Below are positions 58,073-64,000 of a stretch of DNA of 64,000 nt, piece by piece. The DNA lies in assembly GCA_029860345.1 (NCBI GenBank), contig JAOUBJ010000010.1:62001-126000 (forward strand), in the 5' to 3' direction. The notes beneath the pieces were generated by a model that was given only the letters and a program-made list of their open reading frames with translations, made no database searches and had not been told where the DNA came from. Source of the stretch: Candidatus Zixiibacteriota bacterium. Its GTDB lineage: Bacteria > Zixibacteria > MSB-5A5 > GN15 > FEB-12. Position 1 is the stretch's first letter; the number at the start of each line of letters is the position of its first letter. Position numbers and translations under genes: made by a program.

Positions 58073-59677
58073 GTGTTTTACAACTATGAGGTAATCGGTT
58101 TGACTTTAACCACGTCGATACGACTGTTTTTCATGGCGTCAATCGGTTTGATACTGACGAACTGCTCAACCCGGTCATACCTGCCGGACGAGGTAGCTCT
58201 GGCTATCGATGCAGCCGGTGACAACGGCTCGGAATTGAAGAGTGTAATCGCCCATTACCAAGCCTCGGACGACTCGCTCAAACTCCGGGCGGCCTTCTTT
58301 CTTATCGGTAACATGGAAGGACACGGCTGGGCCACATACGATCTGGTCGACACGGTGGGCAACGAGATTGCCTTCGATGTAAGCCTTTTCCCGAACTATG
58401 ATTCTCTGACCAGTGCCTTCGCCACGCTGGAAGCTGAGTATGGTGTCCTCGATTTTGAGAAGAACGACTTACAGCCGGACCTTGAGACGGTGAGCGCCGA
58501 CCATCTCATCAGTCAGATCGATTTGGCCTTTCGTGCCTGGCGCGAGCGACCATGGGCGGAGCATCTGTCGTTCGATGATTTTTGTCAGTATGTGCTGCCA
58601 TACCGGGGTAGTAACGAACCGCTGGAACCATGGCGAGCCATGTTCTTTGACAAGTATTCAGACCTGGCCGACCGCATGATCGATTCCACCGACCCGGTCG
58701 AGGCGGCTTGTTTGATCAACGACGACGTCATGACTTTTTTCACATTCGATCCTCGTTACTACTACCATCCGACCGATCTGGGTCTGACCGAGATGCTGCA
58801 AACGGGTGTCGGACGATGCGAAGACATGACCAATATTACGATATACGCCATGCGGGCCAATGGGCTGGCCGTGACCTCAGACTACACACCGGCCTGGGCC
58901 GATGCCGGTAACAATCATGCCTGGAACGCCATCATTGCAGCCGACGGCAGCGCCATACCTTTTATGGGGGCGGAGAAAAACCCCCGCAAGTATGAGCTGG
59001 GTCACCGTCCGGCCAAAGTGTATCGCAAGACATTCAGCCATCAGAGAGAGAACCTGGTTTTTCAAGAACACAAACAGGAAAAACTGCCGGCCTGGTTGGG
59101 TGGCAAAAGCTATGTAGACGTTACTGCTTCGTATCAGACGGACCTGTTGGATCGTATCGAGACCCAACTGGAGATACCGGCGCCGGATTCTGTCGACATT
59201 GCATATCTGTGTGTCTTTAACTCGGGCGAGTGGAAGCCGATAGACTGGGCCAGAGTAATGAGCCATCAAGCGGTGTTCAGCAATGTGCGCGGCAACCTAT
59301 TGTACCTACCGGCATTCTATATCAATGAAGAAGTAGTCCCCTACGGTCCGCCCTTTGTGAACGACTCCGAAAATAAATCTCGACAGTTTAGGTCGGTGTC
59401 CGATGCAACCATTACCCTCAGCCTCACCTCCACCACTCGACGCAAACAGGTAGCCTCCACCGACGGAATCGAGAGATCGTATCTCACAGCCGGTGTTGAG
59501 TACGAACTATTCTACTGGGACGATGAGTGGGAATCGTTGGGCAAGGCGGTATCGAGCGAAAAACCGTTGCTGTTCGACAACGTTCCGGTCGGAACCCTTT
59601 ACTGGTTGGTGGCCGAAGGGTCCGATCGTGACGAGCGACCGTTTTCATGGGAGGATGGCGCTCAACGATGGTGGTAG
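58073..59677 (+). CDS. lipoprotein with transglutaminase-like domain
   Basis: About 534 residues from GTG 58073; a TTG at 58100 has a better ribosome-binding site (GAGGT). A lipoprotein signal ends LILTNC. The transglutaminase core has the nucleophile C249 in GVGRCEDMTNITIYAMRA and H282 in AGNNHAWNAII, followed by the acidic position in ADGSAIPFMGAE. The C-terminal part (about 340-534) is beta-rich (TASYQTDLLDRIETQLEIP, YLTAGVEYELFYWDDEW). Such proteins in Bacteroidetes-type bacteria act as outer-membrane or periplasmic proteases or crosslinkers of unknown substrate. The third catalytic residue was not pinned down. A hairpin (59715-59747) follows the stop. Confidence 0.83.
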   Translation: MFYNYEVIGLTLTTSIRLFFMASIGLILTNCSTRSYLPDEVALAIDAAGDNGSELKSVIAHYQASDDSLKLRAAFFLIGNMEGHGWATYDLVDTVGNEIAFDVSLFPNYDSLTSAFATLEAEYGVLDFEKNDLQPDLETVSADHLISQIDLAFRAWRERPWAEHLSFDDFCQYVLPYRGSNEPLEPWRAMFFDKYSDLADRMIDSTDPVEAACLINDDVMTFFTFDPRYYYHPTDLGLTEMLQTGVGRCEDMTNITIYAMRANGLAVTSDYTPAWADAGNNHAWNAIIAADGSAIPFMGAEKNPRKYELGHRPAKVYRKTFSHQRENLVFQEHKQEKLPAWLGGKSYVDVTASYQTDLLDRIETQLEIPAPDSVDIAYLCVFNSGEWKPIDWARVMSHQAVFSNVRGNLLYLPAFYINEEVVPYGPPFVNDSENKSRQFRSVSDATITLSLTSTTRRKQVASTDGIERSYLTAGVEYELFYWDDEWESLGKAVSSEKPLLFDNVPVGTLYWLVAEGSDRDERPFSWEDGAQRWW

Positions 59678-60051
59678 TGCTATCAGGCGCGTCGCCTGTC
59701 GTTCTGTTGTGTCTGGTCCTGAACGCGCCTAAGGCGTGGTCAGGACCCTGCGAAACCACATTACTACACAGCCTGAAAGTTTGCGACGGCCACCGGCCGC
59801 TCTGTGGCTAGCAGAGTGAACCTCTGTGGCTAGCAGAGTGAGTCGACCAAGTTGTACATTTTTCTCAAAAACCGCTTGACAGTAGGGCAAATCGGCAGCT
59901 ATCATAAAAGTCACTCAGTGTCTCAGCACTGAACTCGATCGCAGGCAAAGGATTTACGAAGAACAATTTACGCTTTTCTCGCGTGGGACAATTTGGCTCG
60001 TGGCCAATGACTTCCATGTGAGGGCCTAACCTGTTTGAGAGGAGGGTTATT
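59678..60051. other. 374-bp spacer with hairpins and tandem repeat
   Basis: No gene. A strong hairpin GGTCCTGA..TCAGGACC (59715-59747; inner stem CGCC/GGCG) follows the lipoprotein gene, without a T-run. The 20-nt unit CTCTGTGGCTAGCAGAGTGA is repeated at 59800-59819 and 59822-59841 and itself contains CTCTG/CAGAG. A strong promoter follows. Confidence 0.7.
59876..59905 (+). promoter_or_regulatory. promoter of the large dockerin-protein gene
   Basis: TTGACA (59876-59881), 18-bp spacer, TATCAT (59900-59905), followed by a leader of about 140 nt and GAGGAGGG ahead of the GTG start. Confidence 0.75.
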
Positions 60052-63000
60052 GTGAAAACCTGTCGGCCATCTTTGGCGAAATCATCAAACGCAGCTAAAG
60101 TTTTGCTGCTTGCCGCCACGTTGGCGCTATTTGTCGGCGCTACCACCCAAGCCGCCCAGTTTCCGGGCGCTGGTTGGGATTCCTTTTCTTCGACCGGCCT
60201 GTTCCATGTGGTGCTGAGCCCGGCCTACGGTGGAGCAACGTACACCATCCGAGTGACCGACCCAAACACGATCATTCTTCGAAGCGCGGCACACTGGGAA
60301 GACGACCCCACCGACGTGGGCGGTGCCGTTGTCGGCAATGGAAATTCCCCGCAACCACCGGTGGTCACCGACCCGGATAACGTATCCGATAGTGACATCG
60401 GCCCCCATCCGGCCACTTTCGAGCAGGGAAGCGGAACTTGTCGCGAGGTTCACACCAAGATGGCCTGGCTGAACATGCAGAACGGCGACGGCTGGGCTAT
60501 ACGCGCCGGTGACGCTGCGCTATCTGCACCGCGCAGCCTGGGGGAAGTGGAGGCATTGAGTCACAGTGGAAATCCTAACGATGACTTTCCGGCTCGGAGC
60601 TTCTTCAACCTCTATGTGGAGGTGGATCTGCCGGCCGGCCTGGGCGGTATGACTCTGGTCAATGTTATGCCCATCGTTGTGCAGGTGGACACGATATATA
60701 CTTTTCCCCCTTTGGGCAGAACGTATGTCCACACCTTTAACTTCGCCAACGGCAATGCGACAGCCCTTTATGATGTTACCGGCTGTAACCTGGTAGGCTG
60801 GTTGATGCGAGCCTCACATGGTGTGGCCGCACCCAACCCGCCGGGCGACACTTCGCGCCTGCCGCACATACCTTTGCAGTTGCCCTACCCGACCGTTTTC
60901 TCTGTTGACGGTGAACCCAACCCGGCCGAAGGTCTGATTGATTCGTGTTGGCCGTTCCCGAATGACGTTTTCAGTCTGGGCACTGCCGGTGGATGGGGTG
61001 GCGCTCGTCCAGGCGTGGTCCCGTTGAGCACAACCAAGGGTGAGCTCTTTCAGGCTTCGGGCGCCTTGCTTGGCGCCGCTCCCGATATTACAAACACTCT
61101 AAGAATCTCAGGCGCTCTGGGCACCGGTGAGCCCGGCCCGCCGCCGTATATGGGACCGATAACACCTCCTCCCGGACCTCCGGGGCCCCCGGCCATACTG
61201 CGTATGCCGGGACCGTTCGATATGCCCTGGGCCGTGGGCACCATGGGCATGCAGGAGGGTGACAACCTGGTTGCCGTATCGTTCGGTGCTGATGGTGGTA
61301 ATCTGCCGCTCTTCAGTGTGAACCCGGCGGCCATCGGTGTGCCTGGCTCGGGTGTTTACAACGAAGCTGTGTTGGCGCCCGTGTTTGGACGACCACCAAC
61401 GATAGTTCCATCCAACGTTGGCGGCAGCCCAGGCGAAGAAGCAGCCGGCGATATTTTCATCGGACCGCCCAATGCCTTGTCGTTCGGGCTCGGTCTCGGC
61501 CCATGGACGGCACCGGCGCCGCCCGGCAGCAATGTGCTGGGCACCGATGAGCTGTTATTGGGCTTGCAGGCTCCCGACACATTAGGTAGCGCCCACACTC
61601 TGACCAACGAGGACGATCTCGATGCTCTTGAGTTGAGCAATGGCAATCACGTCGACTGGGACTACGACGGTATCCCCGATGAATTCATCTACTTCAGCAT
61701 TGACGGCACCTCGCCGACCATCGGCATCGCCGATCCGTTCCTGGACGTGCTGACCCCGAATGACGGTGTCTTCTGGGGCGGGGTGGCTTTCCGACCGGGA
61801 CCGCCCGATCCGGACGGTGTGACGCCTGACGACATCCTGATTGCTCGACCGGGCGGATTTATGTTCGGCATCTATGCCTCCGGCGTTCAGGACATCGGAC
61901 TGATGCCCGGCGACGAAATCGACGCAGTGGCGCTGTGCGATTTCCACCAGTACGGATACCTCAACCCGATCTACGACACCGCTCTGTTTTCACTGCGGGC
62001 CGGTTCACCGTCGCTAACCGGAGCCAACCCGAATATGCCGGTTGGGCCGCTGTCTCCCGGCGACATCTACATGACCAATTTCAACGGCACGGTGACGTTC
62101 TTTGCCTGGGCGACATCGTTGGGGTTGACCCTCACGGATGAACTCAACGCTTTAGATGTAATAGGTGTCTGCGAAGATTCCGACGAAGACGGTTGGTGCG
62201 AAAGCTGCCCCGGCTGGCCTATTCAGGGTGACAACTGTCCCGGCGTTTACAACCCCAATCAGGCCGACACCGATTGGGACGGCGTTGGTGACGCCTGTGT
62301 GATTCCGACTGCGGGCTGGGATCCCAGTTGGATCGCCATCGGCTATCCTGAGTACACCAAACATGGAACTCAGTTTGACAAGCCGCTGTCCATTGGGAAC
62401 TGCGGAAACATAGCTACGGAGTTTGAGATAGTTCTGAACGAAGACGCCGGGCCGCATTCTGGCTGGCTGTCGGTTTCAGCTTCACTTGAGTCAGGGATCA
62501 TTTCCCCCGGCGCAGGCAATGAGGTAAGCGGTACCGTCACCATCAACGCCGGTGGGTCCATCAATCTGCCTGGTACGGTGGTGCATCTGACGGGCGATTT
62601 GACCGCGACCGGCAACTTCGATGACTCTCCGTTTATCTTCCCGATCGATTTCTTTGTAGTCGACACGATTGTGGTGCCGGTATTCGACACCATTTCCACC
62701 GGTTGCTTCTCGTTGGTGGTATCCAACATGGGTAACTGGGGGAACCAGGGCGCCGGTCGTGTCAACCTTGACTTCTGGGACTACGGCGACTGCGAGGGTC
62801 AGAAAGGGGTCGGCGATAACGTCCCCGGCGATGCCTCGATCTATGTATACGACGCCTCTCCGGTCATCTGTTGGCCGGACGGTGACTCCGTGCTGTGTAA
62901 CTGGTCGATCTTCGGCACCACCTACATCTCCAGTGAAGGCTTCGTGCCGCTTGGCCACACTCCGGTAACGCCGTTTGTTTACGGTGTGGACTGTGATGAG

Positions 63001-63906
63001 AATCCGCTGTCCTACGCCAACGCCTACTTGTCTCAGTTTGCCACTCATGACACCGGTATCCTGATTGAGAAGTGGTGGATCGCTCCGGATCAGAGCGCTC
63101 ACCAGGGTTCCAACTGGATCATTCAAGTCCTGAGGATTTCGGTAATCGATGGCCAGACGCACAGCGGCCTCAACATCGGTGAAGCTATCGACTGGGATAT
63201 CCCGTCCGACAGCGCTGCACGCAACCTTTCGGGCTTCAGTGTTGGCCAGAGGCTGATTTACCAGCAGGGTTCCGAATACAACCAGGACCCTGAAGAATGT
63301 CAGGAAAACTCGGACCGCTTCGGCGGTATTGAGCTGCTGAGCATCCGAGAAGACTTTGGTGGAACTGTCGTGGTGACTTCCAGTCCTTACGGCGCTTACA
63401 CCGGCAGCAACTCGCGCTGGGTCAATCCGACCGGCGGCTTCATCGCCCATGAGTTGGACAGTTTGATGACCGCTCGCCCGGGATATGTCCTTTCGGACTC
63501 CATCAACGCCGACCTGCACTCGGTCATGACTTTCAAGTCAGGCTACACGCTGACTCCGACCACAACGATCTGGATATTCAAGTGTTTGATCACCAGTCGT
63601 TTGGGCTTTGCGGCCTTTATCGCCTCGGCGCAGGAATGTCATACTTGGTATGAGGAGAACCTGACCTCGCCGAACTGCGGATGTTGTATCCCGCCGATCC
63701 GCGGTAATGTCGATTATGACGGCGGCGATGTCATCGACATCTCCGACCTGGTATACCTGGTCGACTTCATGTTCACCGGTGGCCCGGCGCCGCCTTGCTT
63801 CGAAGAAGCTGACATGAACGGCGATGGTGCGATAGACATCTCCGATCTCGTTTGGTCGGTTGACTTCATGTTCTCTGGCGGCCCGCCGCCGGTAGCATGT
63901 CCGTAG
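60052..63906 (+). CDS. large secreted multi-domain protein with dockerin-like module
   Basis: A 1284-residue exported protein starting at GTG (GAGGAGGG upstream). Signal peptide about 1-36 (ending TQAAQ). Residues about 40-265 correspond to the domain shared with the 25387-28398 protein: REVHTKMAWLNM, RSLGEVEALS, SFFNLYVEVDLP, LVGWLMRASHGVA. A long central region (about 270-720) has loops rich in Gly/Pro (PPGPPGPPAILRMPGP) and repeats of the type LFSVNPAAIGVPGSGVYN. A thrombospondin type-3-like calcium repeat (DNCPGVYNPNQADTDWDGVG) lies near 720-750, followed by further beta domains and a terminal dockerin-like module (DISDLVYLVDFMFTGG, DISDLVWSVDFMFSGG). Function unknown; surface adhesin or binding protein inferred. 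Confidence 0.86.
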   Translation: MKTCRPSLAKSSNAAKVLLLAATLALFVGATTQAAQFPGAGWDSFSSTGLFHVVLSPAYGGATYTIRVTDPNTIILRSAAHWEDDPTDVGGAVVGNGNSPQPPVVTDPDNVSDSDIGPHPATFEQGSGTCREVHTKMAWLNMQNGDGWAIRAGDAALSAPRSLGEVEALSHSGNPNDDFPARSFFNLYVEVDLPAGLGGMTLVNVMPIVVQVDTIYTFPPLGRTYVHTFNFANGNATALYDVTGCNLVGWLMRASHGVAAPNPPGDTSRLPHIPLQLPYPTVFSVDGEPNPAEGLIDSCWPFPNDVFSLGTAGGWGGARPGVVPLSTTKGELFQASGALLGAAPDITNTLRISGALGTGEPGPPPYMGPITPPPGPPGPPAILRMPGPFDMPWAVGTMGMQEGDNLVAVSFGADGGNLPLFSVNPAAIGVPGSGVYNEAVLAPVFGRPPTIVPSNVGGSPGEEAAGDIFIGPPNALSFGLGLGPWTAPAPPGSNVLGTDELLLGLQAPDTLGSAHTLTNEDDLDALELSNGNHVDWDYDGIPDEFIYFSIDGTSPTIGIADPFLDVLTPNDGVFWGGVAFRPGPPDPDGVTPDDILIARPGGFMFGIYASGVQDIGLMPGDEIDAVALCDFHQYGYLNPIYDTALFSLRAGSPSLTGANPNMPVGPLSPGDIYMTNFNGTVTFFAWATSLGLTLTDELNALDVIGVCEDSDEDGWCESCPGWPIQGDNCPGVYNPNQADTDWDGVGDACVIPTAGWDPSWIAIGYPEYTKHGTQFDKPLSIGNCGNIATEFEIVLNEDAGPHSGWLSVSASLESGIISPGAGNEVSGTVTINAGGSINLPGTVVHLTGDLTATGNFDDSPFIFPIDFFVVDTIVVPVFDTISTGCFSLVVSNMGNWGNQGAGRVNLDFWDYGDCEGQKGVGDNVPGDASIYVYDASPVICWPDGDSVLCNWSIFGTTYISSEGFVPLGHTPVTPFVYGVDCDENPLSYANAYLSQFATHDTGILIEKWWIAPDQSAHQGSNWIIQVLRISVIDGQTHSGLNIGEAIDWDIPSDSAARNLSGFSVGQRLIYQQGSEYNQDPEECQENSDRFGGIELLSIREDFGGTVVVTSSPYGAYTGSNSRWVNPTGGFIAHELDSLMTARPGYVLSDSINADLHSVMTFKSGYTLTPTTTIWIFKCLITSRLGFAAFIASAQECHTWYEENLTSPNCGCCIPPIRGNVDYDGGDVIDISDLVYLVDFMFTGGPAPPCFEEADMNGDGAIDISDLVWSVDFMFSGGPPPVACP

Positions 63907-63957
63907 GAGAGATACTCCCATGATGTAGCAGACGTCATGGTTTGCTGTATTATCAAC

Positions 63958-63989
63958 GGCCGCTCTCGACCTTAGTGTCGGGAGCGGCC
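63958..63989 (+). terminator. hairpin terminator after the large dockerin gene
   Basis: GGCCGCTC..CGAC paired with GTCG..GAGCGGCC, followed by TTCAC; the T-tract is poor, so termination may be weak. Confidence 0.65.
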
Positions 63990-64000
63990 TTCACATGTGA

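Noticed and set aside
62491-63519. Long minus-strand open frame opposite the large dockerin gene
   Set aside because: It lies wholly inside a well-supported gene, has no ribosome-binding site and no protein-like domain. It is a shadow of high GC and codon bias.

Overview
The window reads as a chromosomal fragment of an uncultured Gram-negative bacterium of the FCB superphylum, most likely candidate division Zixibacteria or a close relative. The evidence is the many secreted proteins that end in a dockerin-like calcium-binding module with the signature DISDLVYLVDFMF.GGPPP, the type-A (T9SS/FlgD-like) C-terminal sorting domains with YPNPFNP and GVYFYRL motifs, and the lipoproteins and beta-barrel protein expected of a diderm. 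This placement is inferred from protein style; there is no rRNA in the window. I found no tRNA, rRNA, CRISPR array, insertion sequence or prophage.

Layout. 1-12.9 kb carries membrane and housekeeping genes: a MacB/FtsX-type permease, a CPBP protease, a secreted thioredoxin-like protein, a metallophosphatase, a DUF362 protein, rsmE with an M14 carboxypeptidase, an AI-2E-type permease, and a small Myb/SANT-like DNA-binding protein with a histone H1-like tail. 12.9-20.2 kb is a nine-gene, single-strand, tightly packed array of paralogous secreted dockerin proteins behind one strong promoter. 20.3-25.1 kb has an O-antigen ligase-like protein, a rubrerythrin-like protein and an NfnAB-type bifurcating oxidoreductase pair. 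25.2-33 kb has a large seven-bladed propeller protein with a sorting domain, an HDOD/coiled-coil pair and an M43 metalloprotease with PKD, cohesin-like and dockerin domains. 33-45.2 kb has a dicarboxylate symporter with a very long disordered basic tail, a ferredoxin-like protein, a transglutaminase-fold protein, an Ig-domain lipoprotein, a LuxR regulator, an M16 peptidase and a phosphotransferase. 45.8-54.2 kb has an ECF sigma factor overlapping an anti-sigma factor that ends in a T9SS-type sorting domain, a beta-barrel protein, two propeller-dockerin proteins and GTP-dependent PEP carboxykinase. 54.7-64 kb has an acyl-CoA dehydrogenase, an Spx/ArsC-like protein, an O-methyltransferase, a transglutaminase lipoprotein and a 1284-residue dockerin protein.

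Two themes join the genes. First, investment in the cell surface: 13 proteins carry C-terminal dockerin-like modules and 2 carry sorting domains, alongside secreted M14, M16 and M43 peptidases. Second, an energy metabolism with anaerobic elements (NfnAB, rubrerythrin, a ferredoxin-like protein, PEP carboxykinase). Nearly every longer intergenic gap between operons is filled by a mosaic of the same few palindromic repeat modules, at about ten sites, some expanded into local tandem arrays.

The most unusual items are the nine-gene dockerin array, the anti-sigma factor with a sorting domain, the SLC1-type symporter with a roughly 370-residue basic tail, the HTH-plus-H1-tail protein with an inverted repeat upstream, and a 14-C tract beside a promoter between divergent surface-protein genes.
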